Below, piece by piece: positions 18,647 through 26,864 of a stretch of DNA of 64,000 nucleotides. This DNA comes from a virus. The position numbers and the translations under genes are program-made. Each line of letters begins with the position of its first letter. Within the stretch, counting starts at the first letter, position 1. The stretch is from positions 186,001 to 250,000 of the IMG/VR virus record IMGVR_UViG_3300048438_000153; one strand, given 5' to 3'. The notes beneath the pieces are model-generated. The model saw nothing but the letters and a program-made list of their open reading frames with translations. It did not search any database and had not been told where the DNA came from.

Positions 18647-19384
18647 CTATTCAAGACTAGGGATCTTGCCATGCTTAACGTAGTTGGCGTGAGCTATAGG
18701 CCATAGAGATTGAATCTGACGACTAATCTCCCTCGCTAAGAGTTTGATTTCCCACTGAGCATCCGCATGATCTCTCTTGGCTATGAAAGAATTCATCCAA
18801 TTATGGAGAGAGCCTGTTGCCCAATAAGTCGTATAGATATTCTGAGGGAGGATCATGCGCGCCTGTTCTCTAGCCACTCCCTGACCTATCATCTTATTGT
18901 AGAGCTTCACAGAGTCTGCGGTATGGTTTTTGATAGCAGACACAGCGTCTAGCCTTAAGAACTTAGGGTAGTCAAAAGCTTCAAACTCTATCGTTGGATT
19001 GAAAGTCTCGTCTAGGCTCGCCTGACGATTCTTAGTGTCCTGCTCCCTAAGCGCAGATGGGAAGTAAAACTCAATGTCTGCGGAGGTGTATCTCCGTGAG
19101 ATCTCATTGTAAGAGAAAGTCCTATGGCGCATCTGTTGGCGAGCGACAAAGAGCGGAACTTTAATCCAAAAAGTTACCACATTGTGCTCGCTTGTAGATG
19201 TATGACCCTCCCGAATGAGAAAGTTGGAGAGACGCTCCTCCTTTTCTCCCATTTCCGTACTGACCTGACCCAAACTAGCTCGCGCTGAGTTAACGAGGGT
19301 TAAATCATCACCCATACTCTGAATAAGAGCAACCCCACCGATACCGTCGTCGTAGATATCTACTTTATTCTCTCTGAAGTCCAT
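18647..19384 (-). CDS. thyX: Flavin-dependent thymidylate synthase ThyX
   Basis: 245 residues from the ATG at 19384 (AAGG 7 bases upstream); a GTG two codons earlier is too close to that site. ThyX makes dTMP from dUMP with FAD, NADPH and methylene-tetrahydrofolate. The signature RHRTFSYNEISRRYTS is complete, matching the RHRxxSxNxxSxRY consensus, preceded by TSEHNVVTFWIKVPLFVARQQ. Length fits the family. With NrdA/NrdB and dCMP deaminase elsewhere in the window it gives the phage an independent dTTP route. Confidence 0.95.
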   Translation of the reverse strand: MDFRENKVDIYDDGIGGVALIQSMGDDLTLVNSARASLGQVSTEMGEKEERLSNFLIREGHTSTSEHNVVTFWIKVPLFVARQQMRHRTFSYNEISRRYTSADIEFYFPSALREQDTKNRQASLDETFNPTIEFEAFDYPKFLRLDAVSAIKNHTADSVKLYNKMIGQGVAREQARMILPQNIYTTYWATGSLHNWMNSFIAKRDHADAQWEIKLLAREISRQIQSLWPIAHANYVKHGKIPSLE

Positions 19385-19438
19385 TCTCACACCTTCTAGG
19401 TTATAGATCTGAGATGTTCTACCAAAGAGACATAAGAA

Positions 19439-20293
19439 TTAGCGACTAAACCTGTTGTATCGCCTTTGCTTTCTAACCCTTGCGCGTTGCCTACTCTGCT
19501 GAGTACGAGGCTTCCTAAGAGTTCTCCTCATCTTCTTGGTGCGGTTTTTAAGACCACTTCCCTTAAGAGCTTTTCTTAAGCCCTTACCAATAGCTCGGCG
19601 CACAGACGACTTGAGAGGACCTCTCCTCTTTCCTGACATGATCTCGTCAGCCAAGACCATAAGATCCTCTGCGAGTAGCTCTGCTTCTTTATCTGAAGCA
19701 GTGCGGTCAGTGCTCAAATCTGAAAAAAAAAAGTCCTCTGAAGCAACGCGATCAAGACCGATATCATCAATGATCTCATCATCGTAGAAAGAAGCCCTAC
19801 GATTTTTCATCGCTTGATAAAAATAATGATTATGACTCTTAGGTTGCTTCTCCTCAAGATCCATCAATTCCATCTCCTCTTCGCGAGTGAGCATGCCCTT
19901 TGATTTCTGACGGTTAAGATGCATAAGCCTGTGGGCAATGTTACCCTTAATTCTCGGGTCGCGCCTCTCAGCGGGAGTTTGGTATCCGAATCCAGCAACG
20001 CGATCAAGACCGATATCATCAATGATCTCATCATCGTAGAAAGAAGCTTTCTTACCAAGCTGACCAAGAGCTGAGATGTCTTCTTTGTCGTTACCCATGT
20101 TTTTCTTAATACGGTCTTGACTCATCTCGCCCGTTGAAGGATCGAAAGCACCCTCGTACTTATCCCAATCTTCTGCGGCTTCAGGGTTTTTCTTCTTAAA
20201 GTTCTTCTTCCACTCTTCGTAAGCTTTAGTGTCACCTTTAGGGATGCGAGCTTCTTTCTGAAACTCACTAGCGATGCGATCAAAAATATCCAT
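19439..20293 (-). CDS. Virion-like protein with duplicated segment and very basic C-terminus
   Basis: 284 residues with GGAGAG before the ATG. It contains two copies of an identical 18-residue segment reading SFYDDEIIDDIGLDRVA, and many (R/K)xAS motifs (RIAS, RVAS, RTAS). The last 60 residues are extremely basic (KGLRKALKGSGLKNRTKKMRR...). A 10-base A run (plus strand, around 19723-19732) encodes FFF. The basic tail suggests DNA or RNA binding; the acidic repeat may be a removable propeptide or a docking site. Family not recognised. Confidence 0.55.
   Translation of the reverse strand: MDIFDRIASEFQKEARIPKGDTKAYEEWKKNFKKKNPEAAEDWDKYEGAFDPSTGEMSQDRIKKNMGNDKEDISALGQLGKKASFYDDEIIDDIGLDRVAGFGYQTPAERRDPRIKGNIAHRLMHLNRQKSKGMLTREEEMELMDLEEKQPKSHNHYFYQAMKNRRASFYDDEIIDDIGLDRVASEDFFFSDLSTDRTASDKEAELLAEDLMVLADEIMSGKRRGPLKSSVRRAIGKGLRKALKGSGLKNRTKKMRRTLRKPRTQQSRQRARVRKQRRYNRFSR
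19742..20047. repeat. Identical 54-bp direct repeat inside one gene
   Basis: The 54-bp sequence at 19742-19795 recurs exactly at 19994-20047, 252 bp apart (a multiple of 3, so the frame is kept). Both copies encode the same SFYDDEIIDDIGLDRVA segment. Lack of any silent change points to a recent duplication or gene conversion. Confidence 0.9.
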
Positions 20294-20352
20294 GTACTCT
20301 CTCCATAGACGTAGGGGGTTCTGACTAGTTAATGATAAGAATAGAAAGACTA

Positions 20353-20865
20353 TTAAGCCTCATCTTCATCCTCGAAGTCGATTTCTATTTTTTCGGGCTT
20401 ATCTGTCTTCTTAATGGGGTCTATCCAATCCTGAACTACGCCTTTTAACTGCACCTGATCTTCCGTCTTTGTCTTAATGACGGACTGCCCACTAAAGACA
20501 GAGAGCTTCTCAATCACGGCTGACTGAAGCTCGAATATCTGCTCTCTGAGGAGTTGCATCTGTATCTGAGCATCTCTTAACCGAGCGATCAGCGCAGCTC
20601 TGTCTCCGTTTGCTGAGGCGAGCTTATCTTTCAGCTCTTCGACCTCACTAGGATCGCGCCCCGAAGCTATCGCGAGCATACTAGAAATAGAGCCTGTCAG
20701 CATCCCGATGATGCCGATAAGAATATCTCTATTCTTCTCCACTATTTCGTGGGTAGATAGAAAGTAGATAAGAACGCAGATCAGGAACATGAAGACTACG
20801 CTCGCCCACCACCCTCTCTTCGCTTTCTCACTCTGAGTGAACTGTTTATGTGAACCTTCTGACAT
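20353..20865 (-). CDS. Two-TM membrane protein with coiled coil (holin-like or cyclase partner)
   Basis: 170 residues. Two hydrophobic helices lie at about 19-36 (WWASVVFMFLICVLIYFL) and 48-69, followed by a charged coiled coil (about 72-118) and an acidic end (DFEDEDEA). A hairpin membrane topology would leave both termini in the cytoplasm. It starts 4 bases after the nucleotidyl cyclase, so the two are translated together. Possible roles are a holin-like protein or a membrane partner of the cyclase. No cyclic-nucleotide-binding domain is visible. Confidence 0.65.
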   Translation of the reverse strand: MSEGSHKQFTQSEKAKRGWWASVVFMFLICVLIYFLSTHEIVEKNRDILIGIIGMLTGSISSMLAIASGRDPSEVEELKDKLASANGDRAALIARLRDAQIQMQLLREQIFELQSAVIEKLSVFSGQSVIKTKTEDQVQLKGVVQDWIDPIKKTDKPEKIEIDFEDEDEA

Positions 20866-20869
20866 GATT

Positions 20870-21724
20870 CTACCCCTTAATTATCTTGATCAGATCTTGC
20901 CACACATAGACAAGGAAAGCATAAGTCTCGTCTACAACAGGCATATAGAGGGGGAGCCCTAGAAACATATTTCTAGCCATAGGGCGCACTATAATCTGAA
21001 AGAGTATGTAAATCCAAAATACTGAAGCGATGAATGCTACTCTCCAAAAGACCCAAGCCACCCATTCTTTCAGCTTTCTGTCCCTAGCCCTCGACCTGAT
21101 GTACTTCGGACCTCCGAGCCTCTTTACTTTCTCGGAACTCTTAGGAGGCTGAAGAGACTCAATAGACTCCCCCACTGCAAATATTTTCTGAGGCTTCTTC
21201 ACGCCCTTAAATCGGTAAAGACCGACACAGACGTACCTAGTACCTTTAGGAGTGTGTATATTTACTCTCCCTCTCGTCTTTCCCATAGCCTCTTCAGTCA
21301 AAAGCACTTGGCCTTCCGCGCACACACTCATCGTCCTCGCGGCGATATTCTTAGCTAGACCCTCTAGCTCAATCCTCTTAGCACCCGCCCCTACAAAGAC
21401 ATCATCCTGTTGAACCTCGATGACGCGCCCCCAATGGATTCCGATCCTCGTCTGTAGACGAGTCTTAGGAGGCACTTTCTTTTGGTAATGAAGGGCGAAG
21501 TTGACCGCATCTATAATGGTGTCGAAAGAAAGGAGAAACCCGTCAGACCTGTCAATCTCGCGACCGTTGAACTTGTAGCACAAGCTCCTCGCGAGTCGGT
21601 CATGGAACTGAAACCACTGAGCCGCTTTCTGTGCGCCGTATTTCTGAACAAACGCAGTTGAACCAATGATGTCCAAGAGGACTATGGCTAAGTACCTCTC
21701 TTTCATCGTCAATTCGTAGTTCAA
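20870..21724 (-). CDS. Membrane-anchored class III nucleotidyl (adenylate/guanylate-type) cyclase
   Basis: 284 residues. Residues about 10-185 form a class III cyclase catalytic domain. Metal ligands are D18 in VLLDIIGST and D61 in SDGFLLSF; the transition-state pair N126 and R130 lies in KNIAAR; GIHWGR matches the conserved GIHxG strand. The usual Lys four residues before the second Asp is Ile here, so the base specificity is not canonical. The C-terminal part has one clear membrane helix (about 221-246) and a second hydrophobic stretch. The start is TTG at 21724, with GGGGAG 7 bases upstream, overlapping the lipoprotein stop. Product could be cAMP, cGMP, cCMP or cUMP. Class III cyclases are rare in phages. 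Confidence 0.88.
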   Translation of the reverse strand: MNYELTMKERYLAIVLLDIIGSTAFVQKYGAQKAAQWFQFHDRLARSLCYKFNGREIDRSDGFLLSFDTIIDAVNFALHYQKKVPPKTRLQTRIGIHWGRVIEVQQDDVFVGAGAKRIELEGLAKNIAARTMSVCAEGQVLLTEEAMGKTRGRVNIHTPKGTRYVCVGLYRFKGVKKPQKIFAVGESIESLQPPKSSEKVKRLGGPKYIRSRARDRKLKEWVAWVFWRVAFIASVFWIYILFQIIVRPMARNMFLGLPLYMPVVDETYAFLVYVWQDLIKIIKG

Positions 21725-21957
21725 GGGATCTCTCCCCTGATGTATCTAAGTACAGCGTCGCACTCTGAGTTTAAGATAAGCTCAGCCGATTCTCTACTAC
21801 AAGAGCCCAAAGGAACTCGCGCGCCGAGACAGAAAGTTATCTTGTCTACGACTTGCTCACAAAGCGGTTTAACTTCTTTCGGAGTTAAGTCTGCCTCTTC
21901 CGCACACGCAGAAAGAGTGATCACAGAGGCGACTGCGGTCAGTATCATCTTTTTCAT
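21721..21957 (-). CDS. Small Cys-rich lipoprotein
   Basis: 78 residues from the ATG at 21957, chosen because AGGAGG lies 6 bases upstream. MKKMILTAVASVITLSAC is a lipoprotein signal peptide with lipobox LSAC, so the mature chain of about 60 residues would be lipidated at Cys18 and sit in a cell membrane, probably the outer one. Four further Cys residues suggest disulphides. Its stop overlaps the TTG start of the cyclase, linking the two. It might be an envelope sensor, a superinfection protein or an outer spanin-like protein; none of these is shown by sequence. Confidence 0.8.
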   Translation of the reverse strand: MKKMILTAVASVITLSACAEEADLTPKEVKPLCEQVVDKITFCLGARVPLGSCSRESAELILNSECDAVLRYIRGEIP

Positions 21958-22072
21958 CATCGCCCTCCTGAGCGCCATCAAGAGTGTCCTCACAGTAGAA
22001 GCATACGTCCAGAGAGGGATCGACACATCTACAGTTAGGGTACTGAGGCTTTGTATTTACGGTATCGGACAC
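21869..22072 (-). CDS. Possible small Cys-rich protein overlapping the lipoprotein
   Basis: 67 residues from a GTG, 5 bases after the upstream gene, with AAGG 10 bases before it. It has CRC, CFYC and CVC clusters that could bind zinc. It overlaps the lipoprotein start by 89 bases in another frame, and the lipoprotein has the stronger ribosome site, so this may be translated only at a low level or not at all. Confidence 0.35.
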   Translation of the reverse strand: MSDTVNTKPQYPNCRCVDPSLDVCFYCEDTLDGAQEGDDEKDDTDRSRLCDHSFCVCGRGRLNSERS

Positions 22073-22077
22073 GGTAA

Positions 22078-22620
22078 TTAGACCTTAAGAGGATCGCCAT
22101 TAGGGTCAAAAAGACGCTCAATCTCAAACTCTCCGCCCTCACCTACTTTCACAGACCAAAGGTCTTTTGTAGACTTGTGTACGAGCTCGCCTGTAGCATT
22201 CGCATTTGAAGCGCCAAAGGCGGTTAAGAGAGACGGACCTGAGAGGATGATGAAGTCATCTAGACTAGCCACCCTCATCGAAGCTACTCTGAGAAAGTTG
22301 ACGCTCACACGGTCAATCTTATCCCCCCTACCATCCCACTGAACGAACACCTCTCCGTCCATAGACGTGACCTCACCCGAAGCAGTGCGAACCTTAACAA
22401 CAGATCCCTTTCTACCCGCCATAGGAAGCCTATTTGGGATTAAGAGTCCATTGTTGGTAGTAGAGACTACTCTAACGCCCTCAGTGAACTTAGCGAGCCT
22501 CTTAGACGTGACTGTTCGGTTAACGTCAACTAAGTCTGAGACTTTGGTGTTAATCACCTCGTCCATGCTTGCGGTCTTTTGAGCACTCGCAAACATATCA
22601 TTGAGCCATGAATCACTCAT
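22078..22620 (-). CDS. Unknown protein with SH3/KOW-like segment
   Basis: 180 residues with AGAGGGG before the ATG. The N-terminus has KTAS, and the middle has a beta segment (RKGSVVKVRTASG then EVFVQWDGRGDKI) resembling an SH3-like barrel, followed by FLRVASMRVASLDDF. The RVAS motifs link it to the virion-like proteins. It is the first gene of the unit that ends with the lipoprotein and cyclase cassette. Family not recognised. Confidence 0.55.
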   Translation of the reverse strand: MSDSWLNDMFASAQKTASMDEVINTKVSDLVDVNRTVTSKRLAKFTEGVRVVSTTNNGLLIPNRLPMAGRKGSVVKVRTASGEVTSMDGEVFVQWDGRGDKIDRVSVNFLRVASMRVASLDDFIILSGPSLLTAFGASNANATGELVHKSTKDLWSVKVGEGGEFEIERLFDPNGDPLKV

Positions 22621-22663
22621 AATACCCCTCTTTCTTTTCTGTGTACCTAAGAAAGAAGGATTA
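22620..22663 (-). promoter_or_regulatory. Leader inverted repeat, imperfect
   Basis: An inverted repeat of about 15 bp with small mismatches (22620-22636 and 22649-22663). On the minus strand the far arm TAATCCTTCTTTCTT can pair with AAGAAAGAGGGGTATTA, which holds the ribosome site and abuts the ATG at 22620. TATAATCC overlaps the far arm and resembles a -10 element. Confidence 0.5.
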
Positions 22664-22672
22664 TAAACAATT

Positions 22673-22720
22673 AAGCGAACCTAGAAAGGTTCTTGAGTTA
22701 GAAGCTAACTAGATTCGCTT
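22673..22720. other. Nested hairpins between the SSB-like gene and the next unit
   Basis: A 12-bp outer stem (22673-22684 with 22709-22720, one G-U type mismatch) encloses a GTTAG/CTAAC stem. Next to it GCTGAT/ATCAGC forms another hairpin (about 22725-22739), just after the SSB-like gene on the minus strand. There is no clear T run, so it is not a standard terminator. Confidence 0.5.
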
Positions 22721-22758
22721 GGGTGCTGATCAAATCAGCCTAGAAGACACTCAGAGTA

Positions 22759-23463
22759 TCAGCCGAGAACATCGTCAAGAACGTCATCTACGTCGAGGCT
22801 TGAGGACATACCGCCACCGCTCACTGTAGGAGAACCAACCTCACCCGAGAGCTTCTCGCGAATCTGATCAATCGTCAAGTCTTGAGCGATGTCGTTCTGA
22901 AGGTTGTCGTGGATACTCTTAGCAGTAGAAACCACAGTGTTGAAGAAATCGACCTTCTTCTCCTTCAGAGTTGAGAGCAGCGAGTCACGGCAAGGTGAGA
23001 ACGTCATCTTGTGATACTGAGGGTCAGTCACCACGATGTTAAGGTCATGCTTCGTGAGTGGGAACTCCGCGTGAATCGCCTCAAGTTGACGATACTTGTC
23101 GAGGCTGAAAACCCAAGTCTGAACCTGAAACTCACCACCTGAAAGGCGACCTTTATCAAGCACACCATTCGCGTCTACAGGCCAAAAGACGAGCGTAGTT
23201 GCAATAGCAGTCTTAGAAGGTCCACCCGCGATCTTCTGATACTCAGGTCCATGATCCAAATAATATCCGACACCCTTAGCGTAGAGACGACGACCACCCT
23301 TGAAGACGGGTGCGTCTGCGTCAAGATTAGGATTGCCATTCTCAAGACCAGGGAGAGCGATGAAAGAAACACGGTACTTGCCCTTTTGGGGCTTCCAACG
23401 CGCCTTACCTGCAGAAAGAATAGGGCTGTTGCCACCGAGAGAGAAATCTGAAAAACCACCCAT
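22759..23463 (-). CDS. Probable single-stranded DNA-binding protein
   Basis: 234 residues. A beta-rich N-terminal core (KARWKPQKGKYRVSFIALPG) fits an OB-like fold, and the protein ends in a flexible Gly/Ser segment and an acidic tail (SSSLDVDDVLDDVLG), the layout of gp32-like and bacterial SSB proteins whose tails recruit replication partners. AGGAG lies 7 bases before the ATG. The genes just before it in the transcript encode a coiled-coil protein with a similar acidic tail and a RecD-like helicase. The call rests on architecture and context, not on a clear family motif. Confidence 0.55.
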   Translation of the reverse strand: MGGFSDFSLGGNSPILSAGKARWKPQKGKYRVSFIALPGLENGNPNLDADAPVFKGGRRLYAKGVGYYLDHGPEYQKIAGGPSKTAIATTLVFWPVDANGVLDKGRLSGGEFQVQTWVFSLDKYRQLEAIHAEFPLTKHDLNIVVTDPQYHKMTFSPCRDSLLSTLKEKKVDFFNTVVSTAKSIHDNLQNDIAQDLTIDQIREKLSGEVGSPTVSGGGMSSSLDVDDVLDDVLG

Positions 23464-23591
23464 GTGGAATCTCCTGTTGTGTTGAGCCGAAATCGGCTTG
23501 TTTAAGTAAGAGCTGTGGAGGTCATCCGAAGTGATGTCCCGTTGCTCGAAAGGTATATATCAGAAAGGATTAGGGGGTAGGCAAAAAAAGA

Positions 23592-24341
23592 TCAAAAATC
23601 TTCGAGGAGCGCGTCGAGGTCGAAATCCTCGACCTTTTGAGGGTCATAGGACTCCAAAGGACTCTTAAAAAAGTTTTCCACATCCTCAGACGCGGTTTCT
23701 TTCTCAGGGAGCTTCTCTTCGCCAACCGCCTCAGAAAGTAAGTCATCGACGTACTGATCAGTCTCAGAAAAAACGCTTGAGTCAGCTCGGATGAGAACAT
23801 CAGCGCCCTCAGAAGACTCCACAGAAAGAACCTCGCCCGCGATGTGTCTATCGACCTTCATACCCCACCGCTGACCGAGCGACACTTGCTCTTGACAGAG
23901 CTTGAGCTGATCCCTAATACGCCCTTGCAAATCCTTAAGGTCAGTGCGCTTAGCTTTGATCACTTTCAGCACATCCTCTAAGTCATGTACCGCGAGCTTG
24001 CCGTTGTTAATATTAGATTGAATATGGACGAGCTGAGTTGATGCGAGAGCTTCTCTTTCTTGCTGACTCCGACCCGATCTAACATGAGGGTCAGTAGCCA
24101 TGAGCTGAGTTTGCTCCAAGTTGTACTGAGTCTCAGAAACCAACAGGTCGCGCTTGTACTTGTGGAGATTCTGAGACACCTCCATGAAAGTCTTCTCGGT
24201 CTGTGAAAGAAAGGCTCTGATTTGAGCAATCTTATTATTCAGCCGAGAAGGTCCGAACTCGATAGGATCAGAGTCAAGAGAAACGTCCATTGTCGAGAGG
24301 CGCGTATAGATGCTCTCAATGTACTTTAAATCTACGCTCAT
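23592..24341 (-). CDS. Coiled-coil protein with SSB-like acidic tail, possible recombination mediator
   Basis: 249 residues. The first 190 are helical and coiled-coil-like (TRLSTMDVSL, VSQNLHKYKRDLLVSE, DLEDVLKVIKAKRTDLKDLQ) and include GRSQQEREALAS. The end is acidic with final aromatic (DFDLDALLEDF), close in style to the tail of the neighbouring SSB-like protein. It overlaps the preceding gene by 4 bases. A loader/mediator acting with SSB and RecA is a reasonable inference; the family is not recognised. Confidence 0.5.
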   Translation of the reverse strand: MSVDLKYIESIYTRLSTMDVSLDSDPIEFGPSRLNNKIAQIRAFLSQTEKTFMEVSQNLHKYKRDLLVSETQYNLEQTQLMATDPHVRSGRSQQEREALASTQLVHIQSNINNGKLAVHDLEDVLKVIKAKRTDLKDLQGRIRDQLKLCQEQVSLGQRWGMKVDRHIAGEVLSVESSEGADVLIRADSSVFSETDQYVDDLLSEAVGEEKLPEKETASEDVENFFKSPLESYDPQKVEDFDLDALLEDF

Positions 24342-24688
24342 TTCTCACCTAACTTCGTGATAAGGTGGGTGTAGTTACCCTTGATCTTCTTATTTACCGA
24401 TTCCATTTGGCTCTGTGTGATCAGACCACCCGCGGCGGCTTGCTCATGGGCGAGAATGTTCACTTCTTTCCCTAGAATGTGGGATGCAATCTTAGCATCC
24501 TCAAGAGAGAGCATCTCACCACCATCTGTATCATCGGGGCTTCCATAATTTACAGTCATTGACAGGAATACATCACCGCCACTGCGAGGGGCTTTGACAA
24601 TACGAGAAACCATAATCTGAGAGACTTTTGTACCCTTTTTGATAATGGTGATTTTCTCTTTCAACTCTTTCAGCTTGTCCTCTGTCAT
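24338..24688 (-). CDS. Small unknown protein in the replication cluster
   Basis: 116 residues; GGAGAAAG before the ATG. A charged helical N-terminus (KLKELKEKITIIKKG) leads into a beta-rich middle (VFLSMTVNYGSPDD) and a helix. It lies between the RecD-like helicase and the coiled-coil protein, overlapping the latter by 4 bases. No known domain. Confidence 0.6.
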   Translation of the reverse strand: MTEDKLKELKEKITIIKKGTKVSQIMVSRIVKAPRSGGDVFLSMTVNYGSPDDTDGGEMLSLEDAKIASHILGKEVNILAHEQAAAGGLITQSQMESVNKKIKGNYTHLITKLGEK

Positions 24689-24715
24689 ATCTTTCTCCGT
24701 ATGAGAGGGTTAATC

Positions 24716-26803
24716 TTACCCTTCCTCATATCGGAATCTAGAGTGCAGTCCACACATTAGGTTATCTGAAGAGACATTTGATACGCAGACAGCCACCACT
24801 TCTCTTTCCCCAACTAAGAATACTTTCTCCTTCGCTCTCGTCACACCTGTGTAGAGTAAGCTCCTCTGCAAGAGATTACTGTTATGGTCGAGTGACATCG
24901 GCATCAAGATAGTCTGATACTCCTGACCCTGAGCCTTGTGGACAGTTGTCGCATAAGCGAGTCTTAGGAGACTCCCAACTCTTTCTACAGGGATAGAAAC
25001 AAGCTGACTCTTACTGCCCTTGATAATGATCTCTACATCTGACCCTGAGATATGGTGAACAGTGCCGACGTCACCATTAAACACCTCTAGCTCATAGTCA
25101 TTCTTAGTGAACATCACACGATCACCTATGCGTACTTCGTCATTCCCTACCCTAACTGAGCGATGACCGAGCGCGTTCGGGTTAAGCACCGCCCTCAGCT
25201 CTCGGTTAAGGTTCGTGACGCCTAGCACACCGTGATGTGTAGGACTCATTACATGGAAATCAATACCGTCGAGCTGAAGCTCTCGGCACTTCTCTAAGAT
25301 AAAGTCGAGAGTGTCGAACTTGGTGTAGCGATCAACCATCTGATACTCACCCTCTTCCGTCGGTATTTCTCCCGCGTGAATCTTATGAGCCGCTTTTACG
25401 ACACCGCTACCCTCACCCTGCCTAAAGATCGTGGCGAGGTGAATTCTAGGGAGCACATTCGCCTCAATAATCTCTTGTAAGACAAAGCCCGCCCCTACAG
25501 GTGGAAGCTGTGCTATATCCCCCACCATAATGACCCGACAAGAGCGCGAAATACCTCTTAAGAGTCGCCACATGAGATGGAGGTCAACCATAGAAGCTTC
25601 GTCTATGATTACCACGCTCTCACTACGAGGGTTGTGAGGGTTGAACTTCCAATGCTCTTTGTGGCGGTCTGAATCGGCTTTCGCACTCAAGTCTGAAGAC
25701 TCCTCATCTCGCTTGACACCCTCGTAGTCAGCCTTCTTTTTCTTATCGTCATCAGGCATACCTGCGCCGAAAGCTCTGTGGATAGTCTGAGCTTCTAACC
25801 CTGTTAGTGACGACACCCTCTTCGCGGCTATCCCTGTCGGTGCTACGAGGAGGATCTTCTCTTTCTTTTCTATGAGCGCCTTGCAGAGCGTATTAAGTAT
25901 TGTCGTCTTTCCTGTCCCTGGAAGACCCGTCACAATGCTCACAGGCTCTATCAGACCTTGTTTGACTGCTCTGATCTGCTCATCGGTCAACTCAAAGCGA
26001 GAATACTTCCTGATATCATCATCTGAGATCTCCTGATAAAGATCTTCAGATTGAGTTCTTCTCTCTTCGCTCTGTAGAGAAGAAGCAACATCGTTTTCCA
26101 TTCGGTACATCGAGGGTAGGTAGAGCGCGTTCTTTCCCTCGATCTTATCGACCACAAGGTCGCCGTCTTCTCTTAATGCTTTAACGACATTAGCGATCTC
26201 TCGCACATCGGATAAGCCTGTCAAGATAGATGCATCTCTGAACACCGTCCCTGAGTCAAGAAAGCAGTGACCCTGTTGAGAGGCTTGCTTCACCGACCAC
26301 AGAATAGAGGCGGATACGCGCTCTTTTCTAGAGGGATCGAAATCTCCTATGAGCCTTCGGGCGATGTTATCAGCGACCTTGAAAGAAAGACCTTTTTGGA
26401 CGAGCACCCAAGGGTTCTGAGCGATAATCTTAGGGTTCGCCGAGATTTCTTTCCATAAAGAGTTAAGGACGGCTACATTAGCCCCACTTTCCGCGAGCGT
26501 GGAAAGTATCTCGATACTCTCTTGGGCGTTAGGGTCAGACCAATCTTTCCATTGGGTCAGTGAGCTACCTTTAAGAAACTTAGGGTTGATAGGAGTCCTA
26601 TCTATTTCAATGGCGGGACGACCTTGCTTATCGAAGGTTTTCTTGCCCTTGAAAGTGAAGACAGTACCGCGCCCTACAGGGCCAGCTATCTTACCTTTGA
26701 CAACAGCAGAGGTAGTCTCACCCTCGTAAGAAACGAGACACCTCAAAACATAAAAGGGAGGGTTCGCAAACACCTGCCCTAAGACTTTTGCTACGCAGTA
26801 CAC
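24716..26803 (-). CDS. RecD-like SF1 DNA helicase
   Basis: 695 residues from a GTG with AAGG 7 bases upstream. The first 250 residues include HhH-like repeats as in RecD2. The helicase core has P-loop GLPGTGKTTILNT, VAPTGIAAKRV, Walker B VVIIDEASMVD, VMVGDIAQLPPVGAG, and the late motif ATTVHKAQGQEY, followed by LLYTGVTRAKE. This is a 5'-3' helicase; in phages (T4 Dda is the best-known relative) it helps replication start and recombination. The insert after the P-loop region (KKKKADYEG...) is Lys/Asp rich and is not typical. Confidence 0.9.
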   Translation of the reverse strand: MYCVAKVLGQVFANPPFYVLRCLVSYEGETTSAVVKGKIAGPVGRGTVFTFKGKKTFDKQGRPAIEIDRTPINPKFLKGSSLTQWKDWSDPNAQESIEILSTLAESGANVAVLNSLWKEISANPKIIAQNPWVLVQKGLSFKVADNIARRLIGDFDPSRKERVSASILWSVKQASQQGHCFLDSGTVFRDASILTGLSDVREIANVVKALREDGDLVVDKIEGKNALYLPSMYRMENDVASSLQSEERRTQSEDLYQEISDDDIRKYSRFELTDEQIRAVKQGLIEPVSIVTGLPGTGKTTILNTLCKALIEKKEKILLVAPTGIAAKRVSSLTGLEAQTIHRAFGAGMPDDDKKKKADYEGVKRDEESSDLSAKADSDRHKEHWKFNPHNPRSESVVIIDEASMVDLHLMWRLLRGISRSCRVIMVGDIAQLPPVGAGFVLQEIIEANVLPRIHLATIFRQGEGSGVVKAAHKIHAGEIPTEEGEYQMVDRYTKFDTLDFILEKCRELQLDGIDFHVMSPTHHGVLGVTNLNRELRAVLNPNALGHRSVRVGNDEVRIGDRVMFTKNDYELEVFNGDVGTVHHISGSDVEIIIKGSKSQLVSIPVERVGSLLRLAYATTVHKAQGQEYQTILMPMSLDHNSNLLQRSLLYTGVTRAKEKVFLVGEREVVAVCVSNVSSDNLMCGLHSRFRYEEG

Positions 26804-26864
26804 AGTATACCTTTCTGTGAGAAGGGGGTTTTACCTGTGTTCTACATATCAGAATTTACCGAAA

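Noticed and set aside
20353-21957. Complete Pycsar defence system
   Set aside because: No cyclic-nucleotide-binding effector domain is visible in the adjacent membrane protein, so only the cyclase part is supported.
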